From Erigeron canadensis (Eukaryota > Streptophyta > Magnoliopsida > Asterales > Asteraceae): a stretch of 64,000 nucleotides of DNA. Both the position numbers and the translations under genes were made by a program. The DNA is taken from positions 239,501-303,500 of the forward strand of contig NC_057768.1 of NCBI RefSeq assembly GCF_010389155.1, in the 5' to 3' direction. Positions 35,795 through 47,448 of this stretch are shown one piece after another (position 1 is the first letter of the stretch; each line of letters opens with the position of its first letter). The notes beneath the pieces were generated by a model, which worked only from the letters and a program-made list of their open reading frames with translations, made no database searches and was not told where the DNA came from.

Positions 35795-38700
35795 ATGCCA
35801 CAACAGGAAATAGTCAGTAGTAATTTTCATCATCATCAAATGCTGATACTAAACTCACCTGCACCCACCAAAAATTACTCCAGAGGACTACTTAAAGGAG
35901 CCGAAGACTTCATCGACGATCGTGAATTAGCCCAACGTAAAGCCGAAGCAGCAGGTCCTTTTATTCCCTTAATGATATTCAATTTCCCCTTATAATCCTT
36001 CCTCATCCTCTTAATTAGCTACTCCTACTCGTATTATTTAATTATTAGATTTATATAAGTAATATGCAGGGCCTGACCGAACTAATTTGTTTTCATTTAA
36101 TTTTATATTCCCAGCTTCCTTGAATTCTTGTAGTTTATTTTAAATAATAATTAAAATCGATAATAACAAGAAACCATGTTTATATATATTTTCTTTGTTT
36201 ATGACATGATCCTTAATTTGATATATGTAGAAACATATGCTCATAGATATATTAATAACAACGTTTTTTTTTTTTTGTTGTTTATGTCGATCGAAAATAT
36301 ATATATAAATATATAGTGCAACATTAATTCGGCCGCCGGACATATATATTTTCATTTCAAGTGAGAAAATGGGGGCATGCAGGCGGGAGATGATATGAAA
36401 ATCCTGGAAATTAGGTACCCTCACTCATTATGACATCGAAGGTCCACATTCTCGGAAGTGGGCCCGACCCAGGCCCATCGCTAAACACGCCTTGTTCTTA
36501 AAGTAGCAAAATACATTTGATTAGGTGGTGCTTAATTAGCAGGACCAATTTTCATAATCATAACGATCCAACATCTTCTTTTTTTTTTCTTTCTTTCTTT
36601 TTGCTTTATTAACAACAATAGTAATAATAATAAAGTGTATATAAGAATACACCCGTTAGACCTGGTCCTCAACAAATCTAAACAATAACATTGTGACTCT
36701 TTTAGTGGACAACTAAATCATCACTCACATTACTTACTTTCTAAAGCTTATAATATTTTGACAATCTGTCTCAATAATTTTTTTTATTGATTATTTCTTT
36801 AGTGTAATTAGATAGAAAACACATATAAACTGTTTATTTTTTTTAAAACAGTCAGCTCAGGCTATAAGTATTGTGATTACAACAATAAGGCTTGAACGGT
36901 CAATTTCACTTTTACAAACTCCATGTGTTACCGTTGGGCTATAGATTGCCCTATGATAAATGTCGGAACCAGATATGATAATTTGCATTTAATAAAACTT
37001 TATATGTGCAAGGATAAGTTATCAATAAAAAATTTCAATTAATACATATACATGAGACAAAAATTAATTTCATGTAAAGTAAGAACAAAATTCCCGATCT
37101 TAAAATTTGAATATATTTTAAGATAAACACATTATGAACATATTTTAAACCCAGTATAGAAAGTTTGTATCATAAAATGCGTACATGTATGTCAAATCTC
37201 AATATATATGTTTCGTCTACAAGATCAAACATGTTTAAAATAAACGGTTTATATATATATAAAGATAAAATATAAATTAAACAAACAGTTTGGTCTGCAA
37301 AATCAACATGTCTTAAAAATATACTGCATATGTTAGCAACAATTTTTGCTTTTGCATATATCCATGCAAGGAAAGAATATAACTAGTTACTGAATTAGTT
37401 GTATTAAATTTCTTGTAAAGCTGCTAGGAGGAACCAGGCTGCAGAATGGCTAAGACAAATGGACCATGGTGCGGTGGAGGTGCTGCCCAATGAACCCTCA
37501 GAGGAACACTTCTGCCAATCTCTTCGCAACGGCCTCATCCTCTGCAATGTCCTTAACAAGGTCAATCCTGGAGCAATTCCAAAGGTACGTACTCCCAGCC
37601 TCTATTTTTTTTTCTTTTCTTTTCCACACATTAACAAGATATATACGAGTAATTAGTTAATACTACTGATGATTTGGCCGGGATATTATTTTAAGGTAGT
37701 AGAAATTCCAGTCATTGACACTGAAGGGGCAGCACAAACTGCAATTCAGTATTTTGAAAACACGAGGAATTTTCTAGTAGCTGTTGGTCAAATGAAGCTT
37801 CTTACCTTTGAGGTATCAGATTTAGAAAAGGTGGGTTTCATTTCTCTAATTCTACATTTGAACAATGTGGCTACATTAACATAAAGATTTTGAGGTAATT
37901 TGTGCTCAAGAAACTTAGGGTGGCGTTTGCAGGGAGGCTCATCTGGTAAAGTTGTAGACTGTATATTGTGTTTGAAAGGTTATTATGAGTGGAGGCACTC
38001 AGGTGGTGTTGGGGTGTGGAAGTATGGTGGAACTGTGAGGATCACTTCTTTCCCCAAGGGCTCACCTTCTTCTTTGATAGGCAGTGAAAGTGCAGATGAA
38101 TCACTTGATGAGTCCGAGTCATCACAGTTTGAAGAGTTGCTTGAGTACCTACATTCATCAAGTGAGGTGTCCCTCGAGGAATCTAAAGTGTCAACTGCAC
38201 TTACCTTCCTGTTTGACCGTCTTAGCATCGGGCTTTTACAGGCTTATCTCACAGAAACCAATGATCTTGATGACTTCCCTTTGAATTCAATGGTAGGTAA
38301 GCTTCATTCTGTATTGCTTGTCAGTCACATACTGGATTTCACTGTTTCTATTTTGCAAAGGTGGAAAATGGTCAGATCAAGCAGGCTGGGTCTCAGGCCA
38401 AAACGGGTCAGGTCAGGCTGACCCAAGACACTTTGTTCCAAAGATTTCTTATATGAACTAGTACACTTTGTGCGACTACCAACCTATTTTTTCCCTTCAT
38501 ATTTTAGTTTTACCCGATGGACTCATTGAAGATAGAACACAAGTACATAACCCAAATCGACCTATTTCAAAAGAAAATTGGTTGAAATTGCCATTACTAT
38601 AATACCCTGATATGATTTTCTGGGTTCTCAAGGATATGTTTGGGTAATACTATAGGTTATCGATATAGTACTCAAGAAGGCAGTTAAAGATCTTTCGGCA

Positions 38701-41700
38701 CTGCTTGTATCTCAAGGAAATCAGGTAACATCCAAACTGGTTGAAGCAATTAATGTAAATTCAGAATTAATCGCTGAATGTACCATTCTAATATCTTTTT
38801 CAGCTTGGTATCTTTTTAAAGAATATGTTAAAGGGCAACTGCAAACCATTATCAAAGCATGAATTCCTACAAGCCATTTCAAAATATATAGACCAAAGAT
38901 CTGGTTTAGTGTCAAATGATTTCTTCAAGTTTTGCATATGTGGTGGCCAGAGTAAAGGCATGCAGCACAATATTAATCACACATCAGACAATACAATCAT
39001 ACTGGATCTTCAGCAGAAACAACTAGAGGTTAACCACATTGACTGTCCTATATTCTCAACTTATGCTTTTTGAGATGGTTTAAACGGTCGTTATTCTATA
39101 GCATCTAATATGTGTCACAAACATACCCAGGATCTAGAAGCTAGGTTTCATTTGACAAAATTGGAAATCCAACAAGCTCATCTGACTTGGGAACAAGAAC
39201 TTAAGAAACTAGGTAGGTTCTCAGACTAGTTTCTACATTTGCTGGCATACGATTCCTATTAAGACCAAAAGATACTAACATTAGATATTTCCAGTACATC
39301 ACACTAAGGACCTTGAAGTAGCCTCGTCTTCATACCACAAAGTTTTAGAAGAAAACCGACAGCTCTACAACCAGGTTCAAGACTTAAAAGGTCGGTACTG
39401 GTGTTCTTACCATCATGTTTGTAGGAAAGCTTGTATCTTTAAAGAGTTTATTTTATCGTTTGCAGGGGCAATAAGAGTTTACTGTAGAGTCAAACCCTTT
39501 ACGCATGAGCAAATCGATGAAAAATCCACGGTTGAGTATATAGGAGAAAATGGAAATATAATGATTGTTAATCCTCATAAACAGGGCAAGGATGCTAGGA
39601 AGATATTCACTTTCAACAAGGTATTTGGAGGGAACACAACTCAAGGTAAGTTGATCTTTGTACACAGAAACTGGATATAATTCAAGATTTAAAGCAAAAG
39701 AATAACTAATACTATTACAGTTTTTCGATGTGCTTGCACGATTAAAATCACAACCGGAAAAGAATCTTTGCCACTGTATAAAAATGTCAAAGTATCTCAT
39801 CTAACACATTGTGAACCTATTTTCAGAGCAAATATACGTAGATACCCAGCCATTGATTAGATCTGTGCTCGATGGTTACAATGTTTGTATCTTTGCATAT
39901 GGCCAGACTGGTTCAGGGAAGACATACACTATGGTAGATGACTGTGGTGCAATTTCTTGACATTTTTTCGTTTGGATTCATATATTATACAGACTTTTTA
40001 TATTATGTCTTTTAACATGAGATTGACCCTTACATATTGTCTTTTGCGTAAGTGTAGAGTGGTCCAGACATGACAACAGAGGATACATGGGGCGTAAATT
40101 ATCGAGCTCTGCGAGATCTGTTTCAATTGTCGGAGGCAAGAAAAGGCGTTTTAACATATGAGGTTGGAGTTCAAATGATTGAAATATACAATGAACAAGT
40201 GAGAGATCTCCTGGTTATTGATGGCTCTAATAGAAGATATCCTTCAAGATTTCTTTTCCTTTATGTTCCTGTTACTATATTTTCTTGTCTTTTACAATTT
40301 TTCTTTGTTAATCCTTGACAAACTACACGTTGGAAATACGAAATAATTCCCAGTTGAATGGTCTTAATGTTCCTGATGCATCTTTAGTTTCTGTTAAATG
40401 CACTCAAGATGTTCTTGATCTGATGAGAATTGGCCACAGAAATCGTGCAGTTGGTGCTACTGCTTTAAATGAACGAAGTAGCCGTTCTCACAGGTAGTTT
40501 CTACTGCTTTTATCCTTAACTTTTAGAGTTGGAAATTTTGACAATACGTTGGTTTGGGTGTTCTATCCCAAACAAGTTAGAAAGTAAATATCAGAAAGGT
40601 AACGAGTTAAACGGGTTCAGAGTCTCCTAAGTCCAGTTTTAATGTGTATAACCTTCTAAATCATTTTTTTAAAGTTTGAGATTGCTGTTGTATCAATATT
40701 TTTATTGTAATAATAGTCAACACATTAAGCCGGACACGTTTTGATCCGTTACCCAACCCGCCCATTTTGCCACTTCTATTCAACCTGTGTTAAGAAAATA
40801 TGTTGTATCGTTTTATAAGAACTTTCTGATTTACTGACAGTGTTCTAACCGTACATATACGCGGAAAAGAATTAGTTTCTGGGTCTACTTTGAAGGGTTG
40901 CCTGCATCTCGTAGATCTTGCTGGAAGTGAGAGGGTAGATAAATCAGAGGCCGTTGGCGAGCGTCTCAAGGAAGCTCAGCATATCAACAGATCTCTCTCT
41001 GCACTTGGAGATGTCATTTCTGCCCTTGCACAAAAGAGCACGCACATTCCTTACAGAAATAGCAAGCTCACTCAAGTATTGCAAGATTCTCTGGGTAATA
41101 ATCTAAGTTTTAATACTTCTTCCAAAGGTGGAAATGTTGAAGGCATTTACTTACGTATGGTTCGATATGGGTCATGTTTTTTCAATCAGCTTAGTTAGGT
41201 TAAACTGAAAAAGTTAAGATGGAAGGTGAACATGTCAAATGAGTCAAACAGGTTGAAAATCCTCCAAAGTTTTATTTTTTAACACATAAAAATTGTCCAA
41301 AATAATAAGTAATTAATTTTTTTAAATCATATTACTGAAGTATATTGCTATTATCAATAATAATTTCAGTACCAACTAGAAAATGGACCAAAAAGTTTGT
41401 CAGCCCACACCCCCCTGTTTTGACATATACAAAAAATGACCCATTTTAACCCAAAACAGATGGTCATAAACCCTGCTGATTTCACCATTTGTCACTTGTA
41501 GGCGGGCATGCTAAAACACTGATGTTTGTGCATATAAATCCTGAAACTAATGCCATCGGAGAGACAATTAGTACCCTCAAATTTGCTGAGAGGGTTGCCT
41601 CAATTGAATTAGGTGCGGCTAAATCAAATAAAGAAACCGGTGAAATTAGAGATATGAAAGAAGAGGTTTGGCTTTCACTTTCATTCTTCATTCTTACATT

Positions 41701-43897
41701 TAGTGTACAAGATTAACTGCTAAAATGTGCTTTATGACCCACCTATCTGTTTGTTCACTTCAGATATCCAATATGAAGCTATTGTTGGAGAAAAAAGAGG
41801 CAGAGTTAGAGCAATTGAGACGTGGGAATGCACGAGGTGCGATATCACCTGTCCGTATGCCAAGATGTAATCCCACAAACACTTTGAGGCCCGATGTTAA
41901 TCAGCACCACCTTGATGAAAATAAGATTCCTGAGGTTAGTCCTAATTCGATACGAGGTAGTCCAATAGTAGGTGTTGTAAACAAACAAACCATAGTTATG
42001 TTGTTGTATACATTCTTTGGTGGATTTTATTACAGATGGTAATTTGGGTGGGTTGGGTAATGGGTTAAAGTTGGTGATTTCTTTGTGAAGGTTTGGAACA
42101 TGTCAGGTAAGCCCAAAATACATTTAATTCAAGTTATCTAATTCTTTGTTAGTAAATGTGTAGGCTATAGTACAAAAGTTAAATTTATTCAAAAATGATC
42201 TACTTACAGTATAAATGGGTTCATAGAGATCTTAGGCAATATACACTCACTATAGGGGACTTTCAAAATTCAACTGATTCGTTTATTAGTTTACCTCTTT
42301 GACCTGTTGATAGAGAAAACATAACCTGAATAAACCATTCATAACTAATGGGTCATAATTGTCCCTTGCTCATCTGGATTTTATCATGTAATTCTTGAAT
42401 ACAGAAAAAGAGGACAATATAGTTACACCATCCTTAAGTCCTTAACTGTCTTTTATCATAAGTAGCAGACTTTAATTCCAACAAATGATTTTTGGCAACA
42501 ATTTTTGGGTTACTTTTTATGCCATAACAACAAAAAACTGTCATCTGTTTTCTATCAGAATTTACTCTGAAACCTCAGAAATTTTATTCCATGTCCTGCT
42601 GCTGTATATGTCCTGGCAGGTTAGAAGCTGTTCATCGATTAAACAAAGGAGGCCCCGTTACCCCTCTAAGTTCACAGACAGGGAGTCTATACCTAAACTA
42701 CTAGCTGAAGAGGGATCACAATCTCCTCCTATCAGAAGATCGATATCCACCGACAGAGGAGCCCATCTTAAAAGCAGGATCAAGCCTGATACACCTGATA
42801 ATCTTCCTATAACAAAAACACAGTACCCTACACGAGCTTTCATCAATAGATCTCTAGCCACCTTAGCGAGTTTACCATCAACTGAGAATAAAAGAGGGTA
42901 TTTAAGTTCACAAGATAACAATTCTGAAGCATTACATAATCTCCCACGGATTAATGCTAGGAAAGGTAATCAGGAGCAAGAAGAAGAGCAATTTAAACAA
43001 ATGCTTAATGTTAGACAGGGAGGCATAGGAAAACTCAAGCTCGAGAATAATCAAGTGAAGACAAAAAGTCAATTGCCTATCAAAATCCACAAAGCCGATC
43101 TTCTACGGACAGTGTATTCGGGTGTGGATGCAGGCGGAACTATTGAAGAAGGTCATAGAAGTGACTTCTCAGAGCCAGAAAACGAGCATGTATTGAATAA
43201 GCCACAACTACCAGTGGGGATGAAAAAACTTCAACGCAGCTCATCCAGAAGTTCTCATACTGTGGAAGTCAGGTAACGAAATCTTCAAGTTGTATAGGTG
43301 TCAATTTTAACCCATTTATTTACAGAAGGGGAGTTTGGGCAATAATTTTCATTTATAACAAGCAAAGCAGGTATAATGAAGAAGTGTTTAAAATTGAAAC
43401 ATGTAAATGGGTCAAAATTCGTGCAAGGAAATTATTAATGCATTAGAAAATCTAAAGCATTTTATCAAAAAATTTAACTAGTATTGACATATATTTGGTT
43501 CTCATATTTGACACAATAATCCTTTATTAAATAGCTAAAATATATGTACAAAAAGTTCACCCTTCTCAATTTCCAATTGCTTCCCATTTGATCTCCCCAA
43601 ATAGGGATCATATCTTCATTCTGGGAACTTTCCATTTCAAGATTGAACAAATTCAACTCTTATGTTAAAGTGTTTGACCTAAAAAGTTGGTTGCAGATTA
43701 TCTCATATGGTAGATTAACATTGGGTTTCTGTTTCAGGGAACCTGGTCACAACCTGCAATCTGTTATGACTGCTAGTAAAAATGAAAATAAACCCTTAAT
43801 TGGGGCAAATAACGCACACGAGAGTAGCAACGCATCAATTACGAAGTTTAGAAGGAGCCGTTCTACACCTCGAGGAAAATTCATGGTTCTACCATGA
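35795..43897 (+). CDS. KIN14: Kinesin-14 with N-terminal calponin-homology domain
   Basis: Microtubule motor of the plant KIN-14 class, expected to be minus-end directed, with a CH domain for actin or other contacts. Seventeen exons in phase: 35795-35954, 37421-37584, 37696-37830, 37933-38292, 38656-38724, 38804-39028, 39131-39212, 39295-39390, 39466-39645, 39827-39933, 40058-40236, 40329-40493, 40841-41094, 41502-41665, 41764-41934, 42620-43272, 43738-43897; 3324 nt, 1107 aa. CH domain about 55-175 ([28 protein letters not shown]). A coiled stalk runs to about 428. The neck [20 protein letters not shown] leads into the motor at 431-756: P-loop GQTGSGKT 516-523, switch I NERSSRSH 633-640, switch II DLAGSE 666-671, LKFAERV 750-756. 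A neck-before-motor order is diagnostic of kinesin-14. The tail is basic and Ser-rich, ending [11 protein letters not shown]. The frame extends upstream only to a TTG, so the ATG at 35795 is the start. Intron 11 is AT-AC. Confidence 0.93.
36834..36953 (-). mobile_element. tRNA-derived SINE in kinesin intron 1
   Basis: On the minus strand: box-A-like TATAGCCCAACGGTAACACA near 36944, box-B-like CCGTTCAAGCCTTATT near 36901, and an A-rich 3' tail (T8 at 36837-36844). It lies inside the 1466-bp first intron. Boundaries are approximate. Confidence 0.55.
38375..38590. repeat. GGGTCA-rich repeat in kinesin intron 4
   Basis: Contains AAAACGGGTCAGGTCAGGCT and ATAACCCAAATCGACC. It is a copy of the intron-associated repeat family also seen at 40505-40800, 41205-41485, 42050-42350 and 43290-43420 in other introns of this gene. 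Confidence 0.5.
40237..40328 (+). other. KIN14: U12-type AT-AC intron in kinesin motor exon pair
   Basis: The 92-nt intron starts ATATCCTTC right after exon 11 (...AATAGAAG) and ends CTACAC before GTTGGAAATACG. A branch-like ATCCTTGAC lies at 40311-40319, with its A ten bases from the 3' end. These match the U12 consensus ATATCCTTT ... TTCCTTRAY ... AC. Only this join gives the continuous motor sequence [17 protein letters not shown]; no usable GT donor exists nearby. Confidence 0.92.
40505..40800. repeat. GGGTCA-family repeat in kinesin intron 12
   Basis: Contains AGTTAAACGGGTTCAGAG and GATCCGTTACCCAACCCG followed by CCCATTTTGCCAC. The outer parts are loosely inverted, as in a MITE. It occupies most of the 347-bp intron. 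Confidence 0.55.
41205..41485. repeat. GGGTCA-family repeat in kinesin intron 13
   Basis: The left part has ATGTCAAATGAGTCAAACAG and the right part has AAAATGACCCATTTTAACCC and CACCATTTGTCAC. It fills most of the intron between exons 13 and 14. Confidence 0.5.
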
Positions 43898-45259
43898 TGA
43901 ATGCTCAATATAGAGCTCATTTTTTTGTTGCTTTTTTATCTCCGTTTTATCGATTGTCCATAGTTTCTGTATAGCATAGTGCTTGATTATTTGGAGTGCT
44001 ACCGTGGATGCAGCCACGAAGAGATTTGCATTACGGGAATCTCTCTAATTGTTTTTTTTTTGAAACGAAACAAATTTGTATTTAGTTCCCTCTATTATTG
44101 CAAGAGTCTAGTATCTGTGCTGTTTTTGATTAAGAAAGTTTCAGAAAGTTGGAAACTTCCAAAATCTAGAGAAGCCTAATCTGATTGTATATCGTATATC
44201 GTCTATAGTTCATACTTCTTTCAGAATTTATTTGCGGTACCATCATTGGTCTTGGTATCTGACACTTCTTGTCCAATATGCTGTTCGTTTAAGTAGACAT
44301 ATTCTTGATCTACAATTTAAGGCTAATAATTGTGTTGATAAAATCCAAGTGTGGTGTCCATATGCATCCTAGGTTGTCACACACTCACACCATGTAATAA
44401 TAACTATAGGCAGAGCTATGTGTACATGAAAGCGGATATATGCATAATGAAAAGTGTAAAAACTAATTGAAAATCTTGGATTGTATCGCTGGCGACATAT
44501 GTGTTATATCCTGTAGACCACGATGGATGCTATTAGGGCAGAGTAGCTATTGATCAGGATCATCAAAAGCTAAAATGGTGGGAAAGGAAGACCAATTATT
44601 ATAAAAAAATACGAGGTGCCTGTGCTTTACATCTTACTAATCTTATGCCCGCGTAATGCGGCGGCGGTGGGGTAATGATGGTGGAGATGGTGGTGGTGAC
44701 GGTGGTGGGGGCGGTGATGAGGGCGGCGATGGTGGTGAATGTAAAAGTAATTGATGTTAAAGGTGGTATTGTAGTTATTTAAAGTTTTGGGGGATCTATA
44801 CTGTAAATTATTTCATTACGATATTATAGGTATATTAGATGAAAATGTTTAAATTAGTGAATAAAGGAGAAAAGTATCTTTGGTTTTTCAAAGGTAGAAA
44901 GTTTAAGGAAAAAAAAGGGTGGTTTGTTTTATTAGAGCATAGATAGATTAAAAACCATACATGCATTATTTCATAAACAAATTGAGATAGAATAATCCTG
45001 TCTAGAATAAAGGCTGACTTTCTTGTGAATCTTTTGGTACAATTTTATTAACTATCAATAACTCTTTCCTTTAGTAAGTCGGTTGGGTATCTACATTAAG
45101 AAATTCACTTTTTAACCCAATTGATGCTTTAGATACTATCACACATAAATGAATTCGCAATCTCACGACCAAACTCCTAATTAAGCTGTAGTAACTAGAA
45201 GGTACATGATTACGTACAGATATGTTAAGATTGTTGTATCATATATTGCAATGAAAGCA
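43898..45259. other. Intergenic between converging kinesin and VIR3-like genes
   Basis: Holds both 3' flanks. CCCGCGTAATGCGGCGG at 44648-44664 is a GC-rich repeat core followed by GGTGGTGG-type simple sequence and, at about 44765-44945, an AT-rich body related to 35040-35235. No gene is seen. Confidence 0.5.
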
Positions 45260-47448
45260 TCATCTGCTGCTAGCCATTGCTTCTTCGATGCTTCTTATGA
45301 CTACACTGAGACTACCACCACTCTCTAGAGCTCTAACAGCAGCTTGATGGGCATTTTTATGCCATTTCAACAGATTATAAGATTGCAGAACTGACCACCT
45401 TGCTTGATTCGACATCTATTAATATTGAAAACCATGAGCATCCATCATCACAATCATCCAGTTTAAGCAAAAACATTCAGAAATGGTAATAGGTACCTGA
45501 GCAACAGATAATGGAGGCTCCAAAAGCAAACAGATGCTCCTAAATAGATTTTCATCATTCTCTCCACCCTCGGCCTCACCATAAACAAGAGCTTCTGCTG
45601 CTATCCCACCAAATAGCACCATACAATACCTAAACAAGGCATAGAACTCCTAAGTGACAATGATTTAAGGTACCTCATAAAAAAGTGAAGACTGATATTA
45701 ATCAAACTAATTATCACAAAAGAAAAAAGGAAAAAAGAGAGGAGACCTGTCAAAGGCTACACCGGTGAGTCGGCCCTCAGCAAGCTCATTTTGAAGATTC
45801 TCATCCCAAAATTGTGTTCCAGCCTGCACAATTATATATTAAGCCAAGTTTCAAAAGCAGGGGAATCTCTAGAATGATGCTAAGTCGGGGTAGTATTAAC
45901 ATACCTGGCCTTGAATCCCCATCTGCATTGCAACAATAGGATCTAAAATAACTCCACGAATGGGGCATCCCATGAGATAAGCTACAATTTTATCCATTAA
46001 AACAGTAAGTAAATAGTTGTCAGGAAACTTCTAGCAATCGAATGACAAGAAACATGAGACTCACCCACTAGAAGATGTCCTGCTTCATGCACGAGAATAC
46101 GGCGCTTGTAAGGAGGCCAAAAACTTGAAATTTGGGCTAAACAGGAACCACCAAGGAATACAGAATCTGCCATAGCTATACCCAAAGTTACGGCAAGCTG
46201 AGGTCTGAGATCAAACCCATGGTCCACGAGATAGGACAAAGCAGCGAAAAAGGCAAGCAGAACAAGACCAGAGTTTGTGGAAAGACCCCATTTCTTTGGT
46301 GAAAGTTTGGAAACTGTAGAAAGCAGCATCATAATGCAGTATACAAGGTAGATTTAATAATCATTACATAGATGAGAAGGAAGGTAGTAGTAAGTAAAAC
46401 ATGAGATGATGATGTATTACCTTCTAAGCCGGTTGAAGACTTGAGCACGGTTGGGGTGACATCTCTAGTTCCATCCAAGACTCAAACACCATTCATTGAG
46501 AGTCAGACATGTATATATAATAACAAACTATTTATGCTCGATGGCCCATATTTTTATCAATAGCCTTTGCATCGACGTTAAGTAACGATAACGTCTAGAT
46601 TGTTAGCATTTGTAAGATTTGTTTGGCTATTTTTAGCGGTTTGAAAGAGATTTTCAGCATTTTGGTGGTTTTCATTTCTCATTTAGTTGCACAAGTTCAT
46701 GTTTATAAGATTTATTGTAGGAAAATCTTTTGAAAGTTTAAAGTAAGTTACATCGACCGGTATCCCAAATTACTTTGACCCGTAGTAACACCTATAAAGA
46801 ATACATCAATTTTCAAACAAAATTACACTAAATGGACCCGTACCCTACATTAATTACACTACATTAACTGTCAACAGTGTTTATGCGTCCCTAACTGATA
46901 TGCTTAGCAAATTCCTAATAATACTAATACGTATATGAAAAAAGAAAGAAGAAGAGAGTTGGGGTACCAATGGAGCGGTATCTTCCGAAATGAGAGAGGA
47001 AGCCTTTATCTTTGAGGAAAGAATAAGCAGACGCAACAAGTCGCATATCATCCGCATTCAAACATGTATCCAGGACTAGCCGCCAATCTCTCTCGTCTTC
47101 TTCGCCGCTTCTTCTTCTTCTGATTATTAGTGTCTCCTCCTCCTCGTCCTGGTCCTCCTGTTGTTGTTGGAGGAGGAGGAGGAAAGAAAGGGCACGACGG
47201 AGATCTTTGTCTTTGACAGCATCCTCGTACTCTCTCCATTCTTTCTTCTTCTTCAGTGCTCCTCTTCTCGTGGTTATGTTTCTTCTTCTATTATTATTAT
47301 AACTATTATGTGTGGGATTATAATAATAATTAGAATATGAAGAAGAAGAAGATAGAGGAGATAGGAGGTGGTTTGTTTTTGGGGAAGACGAAAATTGGTG
47401 ATGGCGGCTGCTGACCACCACCACCTCTAGTCTACTAGTTATTCCCAT
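45260..47448 (-). CDS. VIR3: VIR3-like plastid zinc metalloprotease (FtsH-like, no AAA)
   Basis: Resembles Arabidopsis VIRESCENT3 (I recall At1g56180), a putative thylakoid metalloprotease affecting chloroplast development. Seven exons in phase: 46968-47448, 46421-46480, 46065-46313, 45905-45981, 45747-45823, 45497-45629, 45260-45415; 1233 nt, 410 aa. Residues 1-75 are Ser/Asn/Arg-rich and look like a transit peptide. Low-complexity stretches follow near 94-110 (a Leu/Gln run, then an acidic run). Two hydrophobic segments lie about 194-212 and 218-240. The zinc-binding HEAGH is at 256-260, followed by LLVAYLMGCPIRGV. The downstream YCMVLFGGIAAEALVYGEAE resembles the M41 helix that supplies the third zinc ligand. 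There is no AAA ATPase module, unlike true FtsH. The first ATG at 47448 is taken as start; the open frame above it has only a TTG. Confidence 0.85.

Noticed and set aside
37983..38228. Minus-strand frame within kinesin exon 4
   Set aside because: Shadow of the sense coding exon, which is in phase with the other sixteen.
40315..40328. Exon start at the ATG just before the kinesin LEIRNN stretch
   Set aside because: The frame [11 protein letters not shown] runs through the intron's branch and acceptor bases; the AT-AC join explains the protein without it.
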